Positions 19,739 through 28,688 of a stretch of DNA of 64,000 nt are shown here, piece after piece; position 1 is the stretch's first letter, and each line of letters starts with the position of its first letter. Below the pieces are notes generated by a model, which saw nothing but the letters and a program-made list of their open reading frames with translations, was not told where the DNA came from and ran no database searches. The DNA comes from Magnetospirillum sp. GTDB lineage: Bacteria; Pseudomonadota; Alphaproteobacteria; Rhodospirillales; Magnetospirillaceae. The DNA lies in contig JACPDP010000005.1 of assembly GCA_016183945.1 (NCBI GenBank), forward strand, positions 1 through 64,000, read 5' to 3'. Made by a program: the position numbers and the translations under genes.

Positions 19739-21859
19739 TCAGAACCTCACCGTGACGCCGCCGAACAGGGTGCGCGGCATGCCGGGCGCGAACTCTTCCC
19801 GATTGCTGGTGTACTGGGCGATGGTGGCCCAGCGGGCATCCATCAGGTTCATCACCCGGCCGAACAGCTCGACCGACTCGGTCAGGGCATAGGCGCCGCG
19901 AAGATTGAACAGATGATGGCCCTGATAGGTGTTGGTGTTGGCGTCATCCATCTTGTAGGGGCCGAGATGGGTCCACTCGCCTTCGATCTTCAAGCCCTTC
20001 AGCGCCTCCATCTGCGGTTTCCACGCCAGGGTGGCGTTGGTCACCACGCGCGGTGCCGACGAGATGTCGTTGCCGCTGTAGTCGGTGCCGCCGGACACCC
20101 AGGTCATGTAGCGGTGGCGGGCATAGGTGCCGTTGGCGCCCACCTCCCAGTCCGGCAGCAAGCGCCAGTTCACCGCACCCTCGACGCCCTGGTGACGCGT
20201 CTTGCCGTTGTTGGTGGACGACGTCACCGTGCCGCTTTCCCTGGTCGACAGGATGTCGTCGCGCTTGGTCATGCGGTAGACCGAGGCCTCCCAGGTGACG
20301 TCGCCGCCGTCGGGTCCGCGCAGGCCCATCTCGTAGTTGTCCACCTTCACCGGATTGAGGTGGATGGTGTCGGCGTTCGAGCCGGAGCGGAACAGCTGGC
20401 CCTCCGACGGCGCGCGGAAGGAATGCTTGTAGCGCCCGAAAACGTTGAGCGCCGGCACCACGCTCCAGGTGGCGCCCAGGCTGGGGCTCAGGTGGCTGTA
20501 GTAGCGCTCGGTGCTGGCCGGGCGGTAGAGCGTCGAGGTGCCGGCGGAGCCGTCGGCCTTGGTGGTGGTGAAGGCCCCGGAGGTGGCCTTGTTGTTGTCG
20601 TAGTCGTAGCTGATGAAGTCGGCGCGCAGGCCGCCCGACAGGCGGACCGGCGATACCGGCGAGGCCTCGACATGGATGAAGGGCGAGGCCTGCTTGTAGA
20701 GAACCTCGTAGTCGTAGGTGGTGCCGGTCTTGGTATAGGCGACATAGTTCTCGCCCGATTTGGAGCGGATGATGCGGTCCTCGACATGCGAGCCGGGGCT
20801 GTAATCGAGGTCGACGCCGGTGACGACGCGGCTGCGCCAGGGCTCGAAGTCGCGCCGGTATTTGGCCTGCAGGCCGAGCGACTGGTGGCCGGTATAGGAG
20901 ATGTAGGGATCGCTGCTTAGGGTGAAGGAGGGCAGCAACTCCATGGCGTTCCAGCGCAGGAAGGGTGTCACGCTGAACAGCGACGGACCGTCCTCCACCT
21001 CGTAGGCCACCGAGGCGCGCATGGCCTGCACCCGGCGATAGGCGATGGTGTGGTAGTTGGCGGTCGGGTTGTCGAGATAGTCCGCCTTGGTCAGCCGCGC
21101 ATTGGCGCCGGTCTGCATGTCGGCGTTGGTGGCGGTGATCATGCCGCGGATCATGGCGTTGCCTTGCAGGGCATGATCCGCCTGCAGCGTGACGCTCTGA
21201 CGGTCGTATTCGGTGCGCCGGCGCCAGCCGTCGGTGTGGGTCATGTTGAGGCTGCCGCGCGCTCCCGTGTCGCCCCAACTGTCGCTGGCGGTGCCCAGCA
21301 GCCGGGACCAGCCGTAGGACCCCCCCTCGGCGGTCACCTGCGCCTCGGGCGTGGCCGACGGCGCCTTGGTCGTCACGTTGAACACCGCGCCGATGGCGTC
21401 CGAACCCTGCAGCGCCGAGCCGGGGCCGCGGGTGACCTCCAGCCCCTCGGCGTTGGGCAGGTCGATCTCGAACATGGCGTTGTGGTTGAAAAATCCGGTG
21501 GCCCGCGTCGGCACGCCATTCTCCAGATAGAGGTAGACCGCATCGGTGCCGATGGGCTGCCGGATGCCGGTGGTGTGGCCTTCGCCGTTGGTCTGCATGA
21601 TGACGGCACCAGGGACGCGGGTCATGATCTCGGAGGCGTGGGCGGGTTTGACCGCCTCGATGGTGCCGCCCTTGATGATGCTGACCGAGGCCGGAGTCTC
21701 CGACTTCAACTCGCCCTCGCGGGTGCCGGTGACGGTCATTTCGTGCAGTTGGACGGGCTCGTCGGCGAGGGCGGCGGGGGCGTGGGCGGCGGCGAGGGCC
21801 GCCACGGCACACGCTCCGGCCAGCAGCCGGGCACGGCTGCCGTGGGAATTGGTCGGCAT
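19739..21859 (-). CDS. TonB-dependent outer membrane receptor
   Basis: 706 residues: signal peptide, TonB box region EMTVTGTR, plug domain (IMTRVPGAVIMQTNGEG ... GLEVTRGPGSALQGSDAIGAV) and a 22-strand-type barrel ending in the C-terminal signature FGGVTVRF. It imports a scarce ligand. The flanking DUF2946 protein, His/Cys-rich propeller and thioredoxin resemble known copper receptor neighbourhoods, so copper or a copper complex is likely, but siderophore or corrinoid uptake is not excluded; no cobalamin riboswitch is visible upstream. Confidence 0.9.
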   Translation of the reverse strand: MPTNSHGSRARLLAGACAVAALAAAHAPAALADEPVQLHEMTVTGTREGELKSETPASVSIIKGGTIEAVKPAHASEIMTRVPGAVIMQTNGEGHTTGIRQPIGTDAVYLYLENGVPTRATGFFNHNAMFEIDLPNAEGLEVTRGPGSALQGSDAIGAVFNVTTKAPSATPEAQVTAEGGSYGWSRLLGTASDSWGDTGARGSLNMTHTDGWRRRTEYDRQSVTLQADHALQGNAMIRGMITATNADMQTGANARLTKADYLDNPTANYHTIAYRRVQAMRASVAYEVEDGPSLFSVTPFLRWNAMELLPSFTLSSDPYISYTGHQSLGLQAKYRRDFEPWRSRVVTGVDLDYSPGSHVEDRIIRSKSGENYVAYTKTGTTYDYEVLYKQASPFIHVEASPVSPVRLSGGLRADFISYDYDNNKATSGAFTTTKADGSAGTSTLYRPASTERYYSHLSPSLGATWSVVPALNVFGRYKHSFRAPSEGQLFRSGSNADTIHLNPVKVDNYEMGLRGPDGGDVTWEASVYRMTKRDDILSTRESGTVTSSTNNGKTRHQGVEGAVNWRLLPDWEVGANGTYARHRYMTWVSGGTDYSGNDISSAPRVVTNATLAWKPQMEALKGLKIEGEWTHLGPYKMDDANTNTYQGHHLFNLRGAYALTESVELFGRVMNLMDARWATIAQYTSNREEFAPGMPRTLFGGVTVRF

Positions 21860-21927
21860 GAAACTGGTACCCTTCGTATGAAATCCATTGGGGCGGGGCC
21901 ATGGTCGGCCCCGGCATCAGGCGGAGT

Positions 21928-22356
21928 TCATACGGGCAGGGGAGGGCCTCGGGTTCCGCCGGGGCGGATCGCGGCGGGGGAACGAACCGGTGCATCGGCG
22001 GCCGCCGGCGGCCGCAATGCGGTTGTGGCCGGTGTCGCCGCCGGCAACACCGACGGTTCCGCCAGCGGCGCGGTCAGCCCGGCCGCGTGCACCGTGCACA
22101 GCGGGCACTTCCAGGCCGGCGAGGCCTTGCCGGGTTCGGCCGGCGGCGAGGCTTGGGGGTCGGGGGCGGCGTGGCAGATGAAAAGGTCGCCGATGCCGGC
22201 CTCGGTGGCGGCACCGCGCCACGCTTCGGCATAGGCCACGGAGCCCAGCAGGTTGAAGGCCAGCGCCAGAACGCACAGGAACGCGGCCAACGTACCCCGT
22301 CCGCCGGAGCGGAAGGAGGCGAGCAACGAACCGTTTGCCGTCCTGGTCGGCACCAC
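21928..22356 (-). CDS. DUF2946-like small exported protein
   Basis: About 142 residues with an N-terminal hydrophobic segment (AAFLCVLALAFNLLGSVAYA) and the CPLC motif in KCPLCTVHAAG, followed by a Pro/Ala-rich tail. DUF2946 proteins often accompany TonB copper receptors. The GTG start at 22356 follows agggagag by about seven bases; a TTG further upstream is less likely. It is the first gene of the minus-strand metal uptake cluster. Confidence 0.72.
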   Translation of the reverse strand: MVPTRTANGSLLASFRSGGRGTLAAFLCVLALAFNLLGSVAYAEAWRGAATEAGIGDLFICHAAPDPQASPPAEPGKASPAWKCPLCTVHAAGLTAPLAEPSVLPAATPATTALRPPAAADAPVRSPAAIRPGGTRGPPLPV

Positions 22357-22418
22357 CGAGGTCTCTCCCTGGAGAAGGCGATTATCCGAAAAGATGCTCC
22401 TGTTTAGCCCTTTTGGCA

Positions 22419-22433
22419 ATTGACATCGTCAAT
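22419..22433. promoter_or_regulatory. Palindrome upstream of the metal uptake cluster
   Basis: ATTGAC-ATC-GTCAAT, a perfect dyad with a three-base centre, lies about 63 bases before the first gene of the cluster. It continues into direct repeats (cgtcaatc cgtcaatc cgtc). It could be an operator for a metal regulator. The spacing differs by one base from FNR-type boxes. Confidence 0.4.
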
Positions 22434-22491
22434 CCGTCAATCCGTCGCTCTACCAAGGTCAGCGCGCATCCGAGGTTGCGCTCGCCGTGCC

Positions 22492-23378
22492 CTACACCCC
22501 GCGGGCGAGGCCTTTTTCAATCTGCCCGGCGAGCAGGGGCGGCGTTTCAAGCATCGAATAATGTCCGGCCTCGCGGCTGACTACTATCTCTAGGTTGGGA
22601 AAGAGCGGTCCCAACAGCTTGCGTATGGAATCTTCGCGATAGAGCGGGATGTCATGTTCGCCGCATACGGCGGTAAACGGCGTCGTGGTGCCGCGAACCT
22701 CGGCGGCGACATCCGAGCCGGTGAACATTTTCAGGTAGCCGATCATCGCCTCGCGGGTGGAGGCGCGACGGGTCATCGCCCCAGCCAGCCGCGGCCGTAG
22801 CGGGTGCCGCCGCGGGCCATGATGGCGCCGCGGGCCGCCTCGTCGTCGTCGATGATGGCGAGCAGCTTCTTCATCGTCTCCTCGTTGGCGCGGAAGCCTG
22901 ATGCCGGTACCGGCGAAATGCCAACAACGCTCTTGACCCGGCTGCCACCGGTCTTGGCGATGTATTGCGAAATCATGCCCGACATGGAATGCCCGACCAC
23001 ATGGAAGGTTTTGAAGCCGTAGCTGTCCATCAGTCGAATGACGTCGCTCGCCGCCTCCTGAAGCGAATAGGCGCCGGTCATCGACTTGGACAGACCGTAG
23101 CCCCGCAGGTCGGCGAAGACCCAACTGTACTTGTCCTCGGGCAGGAACGGCAGCATCGGATCGTAGTTGGTGTGGTCGCCCATCCACTCGTGGAGCACGA
23201 CTACCGGCTCGGCCCCGTTGCCGCGGCGCATGTGCCCCAGCCGAGAGGACGAAGCGCTCACCGCCCCGGAATCGCCTCCGGCGGCGGCGCAGGCGGCAAC
23301 ACCGGCGGCGAGGACGGCGGTCAAGAGCGTGCGGCGGGGCAGGCAGCCGCAGGGGCTTTGATTGTTGTTAGTGTCCAT
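22492..23378 (-). pseudogene. Exported alpha/beta hydrolase broken by a frameshift
   Basis: The N-terminal part has a twin-arginine-like lipoprotein-style leader (RRTLLTAVLAAGVAACA) and the hydrolase core with nucleophile elbow GHSMSG. At 22779-22782 a run of four C (G on the coding strand) shifts the frame: GRGWLGR then stops. One extra G there restores the continuous sequence into AMTRRASTREAMIGYL, with the late acid GEHD and catalytic His in EAGHYSML, ending at 22492. All triad residues are intact, so either this is a recent mutation or a homopolymer sequencing error. The start at 23378 has gggggag upstream. Confidence 0.8.
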
Positions 23379-23423
23379 AGACTCCCCCTTTACATTATGT
23401 GAGGTCCCCATCATGGCCGACGG

Positions 23424-23437
23424 TTGATTATCATCAA
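23424..23437. promoter_or_regulatory. Perfect FNR-type box between the hydrolase and LysR genes
   Basis: TTGAT-TATC-ATCAA matches the FNR consensus exactly. On the minus strand a CATAAT hexamer (23393-23398) sits about 35 bases from the box centre, compatible with class II activation of the hydrolase, whose start codon is at 23378. A second dyad, ATGAG-N8-CTCAT (23439-23456), may be the LysR binding site. Confidence 0.55.
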
Positions 23438-23473
23438 AATGAGTTATGCCGCTCATCATAATTCGGTATAGTG

Positions 23474-24340
23474 ATGTTCATGACCTGCCTCGACCTCGAC
23501 AGCCTGCGGACCTTCGTCGCCGTAGTGGAAGCCTCCAGCTTCTCGCGGGGCGCCAGCGCGGTCGGACGCACCCAATCCGCCGTCAGCCTGCAATTGGCCC
23601 GGCTGGAGCGGCTTCTTGGAAAGATCCTGATCCTGCGCTGTCAGGGCCGCGTCCTCGGCCTCACCGACGACGGGCGCGAACTGCTGCCCTATGCCCGGCG
23701 GATGGTGGATTTGAACGACGCCGCCTATCGGGCGGTGGCGCAGCCGGCGGCGAGTGGACGGGTCCGGCTGGGGGGGCCCGCCGACTTCATGGATGCGGCC
23801 TTTCCCGAAGTACTGCGCACCTTCCAGCACGCCCATGGCTGCGTCGAATTGGAGGTCGTCTCCGACGTTTCCGAGCGGTTGCGGGAGCGGGTTCGCCAGG
23901 GCCTTCTGGACGTCGCCTTCTTCAAGCGCAGCCCCGGCCAGGGCGAGGGCACCGTCGTCGCCAGCCAGCGGCTGGCGTGGGTCGGCGGGACCAGCGCAGT
24001 CGTGCCCGCTGGGGACGAGCCGCTGCCTCTGATCATGTTTCCCGACGGTTGCGTGTTCCGGGCCAAGATGCTGAGCGCGTTGGAGTCGGCGCGCCGCTGC
24101 TGGCGGGTCGCCTATGTCTGTCCATCCTTCGAAAGTGTGCATGCCGCCATCCGGTCGGGACTGGGCGTCGGCGCCCTGCCGGCAGGTGCCGCGGTTCGCG
24201 ATCTCGTCGATCTCGGCGGCGAAGGGTTACCACCCCTGGGCGAAGTCGAACTGGTGATGGAGATTGGACGCGAGGGCGGTCGCGCGGCCCGTGTCCTCGC
24301 CGACCACATCGTCCGGCGGGTCCGCGAGTGGCGGGCCTAG
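23474..24340 (+). CDS. LysR family transcriptional regulator
   Basis: 288 residues. N-terminal winged helix-turn-helix (LDLDSLRTFVAVVEASSF ... AVGRTQSAVSLQLARLE), then a periplasmic-binding-protein-like effector domain. It is divergent from the hydrolase, the usual LysR arrangement, so it probably controls it and itself. The start may be 23471 (GTG), 23474 or 23480. The effector is unknown. Confidence 0.88.
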   Translation: MFMTCLDLDSLRTFVAVVEASSFSRGASAVGRTQSAVSLQLARLERLLGKILILRCQGRVLGLTDDGRELLPYARRMVDLNDAAYRAVAQPAASGRVRLGGPADFMDAAFPEVLRTFQHAHGCVELEVVSDVSERLRERVRQGLLDVAFFKRSPGQGEGTVVASQRLAWVGGTSAVVPAGDEPLPLIMFPDGCVFRAKMLSALESARRCWRVAYVCPSFESVHAAIRSGLGVGALPAGAAVRDLVDLGGEGLPPLGEVELVMEIGREGGRAARVLADHIVRRVREWRA

Positions 24341-24991
24341 GCATTCGTTGTTGCCGATGGGGGCATCCGCCTGGACAGCGTCAGGGGGTATCAATCGTGG
24401 CCGCCCGTAACCGGAAGGACCCCGGGGAGCAGGTCAGCGCCGCGACGCAACTGCGAGAACTCAATCGCCCCGTTTCCCGATTTGAAATGCCGTTGGGCCG
24501 GCTCTGGTGTCAGAGCCGGCCCTTCGCTTGAGGGACCGAAGAGAGGAGGAGAAGGTCCCTCACCGTCTGTGAGGCACACCAAAATATGCCTCAGATCGCC
24601 AGCTAACCTGTTGATTCTTAAAGGTGCGAAGGACGGCTTCGCAGCCAAATTCGGCCGAAACGAATCAACTGACCGCCGCAGAATGCGTCAAAACGCACGA
24701 CGCCGTCCAGCTATATCTTGTGTCTTAAATAAAATAAGCACACCACATCCATGCGGTGTGCCGATGGGCAACGCTTGGAGAAGGTCAGTCGGCGGGTAGG
24801 TCGAAGCCTTCGTCCAGGACGAAAGCAAGCGTCGCGAAGAAGAAGCCGCCGACGCCTATGACCAACTGATGGAACGGCTACCCGTGCCGAACACGGAGGC
24901 GAGGAACTGCGCGATGGGCGCCAGCACCACATGCCCTGGCCAAGAAGAATACGATTCTTGGCGTCTTTGCGGTGAATCTTGTTGTTCTTCG
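24341..24991. other. Degenerate intergenic region without an intact gene
   Basis: I see no convincing gene in these 650 bases. There is a perfect 12-bp hairpin (gggccggctctg/cagagccggccc, 24495-24522) that could end the LysR transcript, a small gcacacc/ggtgtgc dyad near 24741-24764, and a ccaagaa/ttcttgg dyad near 24940-24961. From 24800 to about 24910 a plus-strand frame reads like coding sequence (DESKRREEEAADAYDQLMER) but starts right after a stop and has no start codon, so it may be a gene remnant. Base composition is lower in G+C than around it. Confidence 0.5.
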
Positions 24992-27900
24992 CTATTTCCC
25001 CGCCGCAACCGCATCCAACGCCCGCAGCACGCGTGCGAGAGCCTCGTCCCACGAGCCGTCGGGCGATTGGTGGAAGAGGCGCATCGAGGGGTACCAGGGC
25101 GAGTCGGAGCGGCCGTGCGGCCAGCGCCAATCGGCGTCCCTTGGCAGCAGCACCCACACCGGCTTGCCCAGGGCGCTGGCGAGATGCGCTTGGGCGGTGT
25201 CGCCCGCCACCACCAGGTCGAGGGCCGCGATGGCCGCGGCGCTCTCGCCGTAGTCGCGGCGGCCCAAGTCCTCGACGAAGGCGCGTGCTCCGGCGGCGGC
25301 CAGGTCGGCCTTGCGCTCGCCGTGCTCCAGGCTGAACAGCGACACCTTGGGGTGAGCCGCCAGGGCCAGCATGTCGGCCAAGAGGCAGTTGCGGTCGCGC
25401 GGACGCCCTCCCCAGGAGAGGCCGACCTTGAGGCCGCGCCCGCTCAGCCGCCGCGGCGCCGTGTCGTCCGGCCGGTGCAGGTACGGCACATTGCGGGCCG
25501 TTGCGCCCACAAGGCGTGGCAGGTCGAGCAGGGCGGCGCGCAGGTCGCACGGCGGTGGTTTGTCGCCGGTCGTCACCACCGCCTCGACGCCGGGCAGCGG
25601 CGCCAGCAGCGAGGCCAGTTCGGCCGGGCAGGACACCGTCACCAAAGCCCCGCGCGCCGCCAGCAGTGGGATGTAGCGGGCGAACATCAGGGTGTCGATG
25701 ACGTCCCCCTCGTCATGCACCAGGATGGAGCGGCCTGCCGGGTCATCGCCCTCCCACTCGGGCAGCTCCGCCAGACCGGCCGGAAGGATGGGCTTGCGCC
25801 GGGCGCCGAACAGCTCGAACCCCTCGGTCAGCAGGCCAGCCTTCATGCGCGCCTGGGCGAGGTCCCAGCCGTAGCCGCGCCCCTGGAGGGTCCGCAGCCG
25901 TTCCAGCACCGCCGCGGCCTCGCGGTCGCGGCCCTGACGGCGCAGCACCAGGGCATGGTTGAAGAGGTATTCGGGGTTGTCCGGTGCGGCGGCGAGGGCG
26001 GCGGCGATGGCGGCACCCGCCTCGTCGATGCGGTCGAGCTCGCGCAGGGCGTTGGTCAGGTTCGACGACACTCCGGGCATGGGGCCGCGCACCAAGGCGC
26101 GGCGGCAACAGGCGGCGGCGGCGGCGTGACGCCCGTTCATGCGCAGCACCACCGCCAGGTTGGCGTTGGCCATGGGGTTGAAGGGGTCCTCGACCAGGGC
26201 GCGGCCATAGGCGCGGACGGCCTCGCCCAAACGGCCGATGCGGTGGTGCTCGACGCCCTCGGCGGCGAGGCGGGCGGCTTTTTGGCGGCTGTCGGCGGAG
26301 TCGTCGCGGCGCACGACGGGGGCCGCCGCCGGGGCCGTGTCGCCGTAGGCATTGAGCGGCTCGATGCCCGGCGCCAGGGCCAGAACCGGACCGGGTTCGC
26401 CATGGAATTCCACCAGGGCGCCGGTGGCGACGGCGGTGGGGAAGCGGTATACGGCATAGCCCAGGCCGGCGACCATCTCGGCGGCGTCCGAGCCGGAACG
26501 GTGCTCCCACACCAGGGCGGCGATGTGGCCGAGGGCCAGCCATTCCCACAGCCCGTCGAGGATGTGCTCTTCCCAGCCGGCTTGACCCAGTCGCATCACC
26601 ACGCGGCGGCTGGCGGCCTCGGGACGCTCGGCCAGCACCGTGTCCAGCGCCACCACCGGCACCGCGCCCGGCACCCATTCCGGGACGGGGTAGACGCGCC
26701 GGCCGTCGCGGGCAATCTTGGCCACCAGGGCATGGCCGCTGCGGTCGCCCACCGCGGCCACCACCACATCGACGACGCCATCCTCGACGCCGGCGATGCC
26801 CAGGCTGTCGCGGAGGAACTCGGCGTCGGCGGCGCGCGGTTCGAGGGCCAGCACCTTGATGTCCCCGGCGGGATGGGTGGCGGCGTCGAGGGTGAAGGTG
26901 CCGTCTCCCGCCTCGATGTCGATGAACAGGTCGCCGGCCCGCAGATGGCTGTCGAGCAAGGTCCGCAGCTTGGCAACCGGACCCGAGGTCCGGCGGGCGT
27001 CGTCGTTCTCCTCCTCGTTCCGCTCCTCGCCGGCGGCGGAGGCCGGCGGTGCCGCCAGGGTGGCCAGCTCGGCGCGGACGCGCTCGATCACCGCCCGCCA
27101 CTGGCCTGCCTGCTCCTGGCGGAACAGCCGCATGCCGGGATACCACGGGCTGTCATCGCGCTCGGCGAGCCAGCGCGGGTCGGCTGCTTTGGCGGCCATC
27201 AGCCACACCGGCTTGCCCATGGCGCCGGCAATGTGGGCGGCGGGCGAATCGGCGGCGATTACCAGGTCCATCTCGGAAATGCGCCCCGCCACGTCGGCGA
27301 AGTCGAGGATGGTGGGATCGAGGTCGGTGATCAGCGAGGGATGCGCCAGGGCCTCGACCATTGCCGCCCTCGGCCCGTTCTGCAGCGAGAACAGCGCCAC
27401 GCCCTCGATTTCAGCCAGACCGAGCAGGTCGGTGAAGGGCACCTCGAAGCTGGGGTCGGTGCCGCCGCCCGACCACACCAGCCCGACCTTGAGCCGGATG
27501 CCGGGGGGCACGCCGATGGGTTGGACGCTGTCGGCCGGCGCGCTGAGATAGGGCTCGGCCGGCAGGGTGTCGAGGGTGCTGCCGCACAGGCGCGGCAGGT
27601 CCACCAGCGAGGCGGTGAGGTCGTAGGTCAGATCGGGCGGGAAAACCATGCCGGCCGGGAAGACGCGGCTGCGTCCCTTCACCTGCCCCATCAGCAGCAC
27701 CAGCCGCGGATGCACGACCATCACCACCTTGGCGCCACGTTCGGCCAGCATGGTGACGTAGCGCGCGTACTGGATGGTGTCGCTGATGCCGGCCTCGGCA
27801 TGAACCAGGATGGTCTGGCCCTCGACGGAACCACCCTCCCACGGCTGGGCGCCGAGGGTCGGGCGCCTGCGGCCGGGCAGATGCCAGCGCCATTCGTTGT

Positions 27901-28645
27901 CGTCACCGGCGCCGACGAGGTCGCCGCGCAGTTGGCGCAGGCGTGAGCGCTGCAGCCGGGCCTGAACGTGATCGTCGTCCAGCGCCAGCGCCCGCTCCAG
28001 CCGGTCGCCGGCCTCGTCGAGGCAACCCAGGGCCAGCAGCGCCGAGGCCAGGACGGCGTGGCTGTCGGCATCGTCGGGGGCCAGCGCCAGGGCATCGTGA
28101 CAGGCTTCGGCGGCCGCCTCCATCCGGCCGCGGGCGACCAGGGCGCGGGCGATGCCGAGGCGGGCGCCGGCATGGCCGGGAGCAAGGGCGGCGGCGCGGC
28201 GGAAGCAGGCCTCGGCCGCGGCGCCGCGGCCTTCGCCGGCCAGCAGCCGTGCCAGGGAGTACCAGCCGGAGGCCTCGTGGGCATGGTCGCGCACCAGCAG
28301 GGCGTGGACGGCATGAGCCTCGTCGAGGCGGCCCAGCGCTACCAGGGTGGTGGCCAGTTCGACGCGGGCCTCGACGTTGCGGGGTTCGACGTCGAGCGCC
28401 AGCAGGCATGAGCGCAGTGCGGCGCGCGGCCGGCCCAGCGCGCGTTCGAGTCCGGCGCACTCCAGCATCAGGGTGGCATTGGTGGGTTCGAGGGTCAGGG
28501 CCTGCCGGTAGGCGGCCAGCGCCCCTTCGGGGTCGCCGGAGCGTCGGGCCAATGTCGCCTGCTCGATGAACGCCTCGGCCCGCCCCTCATCCACGGGCCT
28601 TGCAGCCAAAATTTCGTCGAGCTCGTCCATTCCTGGTACCGGCAT
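24992..28645 (-). CDS. Giant TPR / glycosyltransferase-like / FkbM-like multidomain protein
   Basis: 1217 residues in an internally repeated layout. About 1-270: tetratricopeptide repeats. About 275-545: a GT9/SPINDLY-like half (ILVHAEAGISDTIQYARY, later VIAADSPAAHIAGAMGKPVW, SPWYPGMRLFRQ). About 560-790: an FkbM-type methyltransferase-like domain (LFIDIEAGDGTFTLDAA). About 800-945: a second TPR block. About 955-1217: a second GT-like half with parallel motifs (ILVHDEGDVIDTLMFARY, SPWYPSMRLFHQ). Such proteins are often linked to surface or flagellin glycosylation. A duplication and fusion is evident. No glycan locus lies next to it apart from the epimerase 5 kb away. Confidence 0.82.
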   Translation of the reverse strand: MPVPGMDELDEILAARPVDEGRAEAFIEQATLARRSGDPEGALAAYRQALTLEPTNATLMLECAGLERALGRPRAALRSCLLALDVEPRNVEARVELATTLVALGRLDEAHAVHALLVRDHAHEASGWYSLARLLAGEGRGAAAEACFRRAAALAPGHAGARLGIARALVARGRMEAAAEACHDALALAPDDADSHAVLASALLALGCLDEAGDRLERALALDDDHVQARLQRSRLRQLRGDLVGAGDDNEWRWHLPGRRRPTLGAQPWEGGSVEGQTILVHAEAGISDTIQYARYVTMLAERGAKVVMVVHPRLVLLMGQVKGRSRVFPAGMVFPPDLTYDLTASLVDLPRLCGSTLDTLPAEPYLSAPADSVQPIGVPPGIRLKVGLVWSGGGTDPSFEVPFTDLLGLAEIEGVALFSLQNGPRAAMVEALAHPSLITDLDPTILDFADVAGRISEMDLVIAADSPAAHIAGAMGKPVWLMAAKAADPRWLAERDDSPWYPGMRLFRQEQAGQWRAVIERVRAELATLAAPPASAAGEERNEEENDDARRTSGPVAKLRTLLDSHLRAGDLFIDIEAGDGTFTLDAATHPAGDIKVLALEPRAADAEFLRDSLGIAGVEDGVVDVVVAAVGDRSGHALVAKIARDGRRVYPVPEWVPGAVPVVALDTVLAERPEAASRRVVMRLGQAGWEEHILDGLWEWLALGHIAALVWEHRSGSDAAEMVAGLGYAVYRFPTAVATGALVEFHGEPGPVLALAPGIEPLNAYGDTAPAAAPVVRRDDSADSRQKAARLAAEGVEHHRIGRLGEAVRAYGRALVEDPFNPMANANLAVVLRMNGRHAAAAACCRRALVRGPMPGVSSNLTNALRELDRIDEAGAAIAAALAAAPDNPEYLFNHALVLRRQGRDREAAAVLERLRTLQGRGYGWDLAQARMKAGLLTEGFELFGARRKPILPAGLAELPEWEGDDPAGRSILVHDEGDVIDTLMFARYIPLLAARGALVTVSCPAELASLLAPLPGVEAVVTTGDKPPPCDLRAALLDLPRLVGATARNVPYLHRPDDTAPRRLSGRGLKVGLSWGGRPRDRNCLLADMLALAAHPKVSLFSLEHGERKADLAAAGARAFVEDLGRRDYGESAAAIAALDLVVAGDTAQAHLASALGKPVWVLLPRDADWRWPHGRSDSPWYPSMRLFHQSPDGSWDEALARVLRALDAVAAGK

Positions 28646-28688
28646 CCTTTCCCCCTATTCGGCAGTCAACCGCTTAGGAGGGCGGGAA

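Noticed and set aside
19739..22500. Cobalamin riboswitch for the TonB receptor
   Set aside because: No B12-box or long structured leader is visible before the first gene of the cluster.
24482..24799. Small plus-strand open frame in the intergenic island
   Set aside because: No ribosome binding site, no motif, and it contains the hairpin sequence; likely chance.
24600..24990. Insertion sequence or transposase remnant
   Set aside because: No terminal inverted repeats, target duplication or transposase motif could be seen.
24869..27946. 1025-codon plus-strand frame opposite the TPR/GT protein
   Set aside because: Composition and lack of motifs mark it as the antisense of a real gene; only the short part before 24912 might be a remnant.
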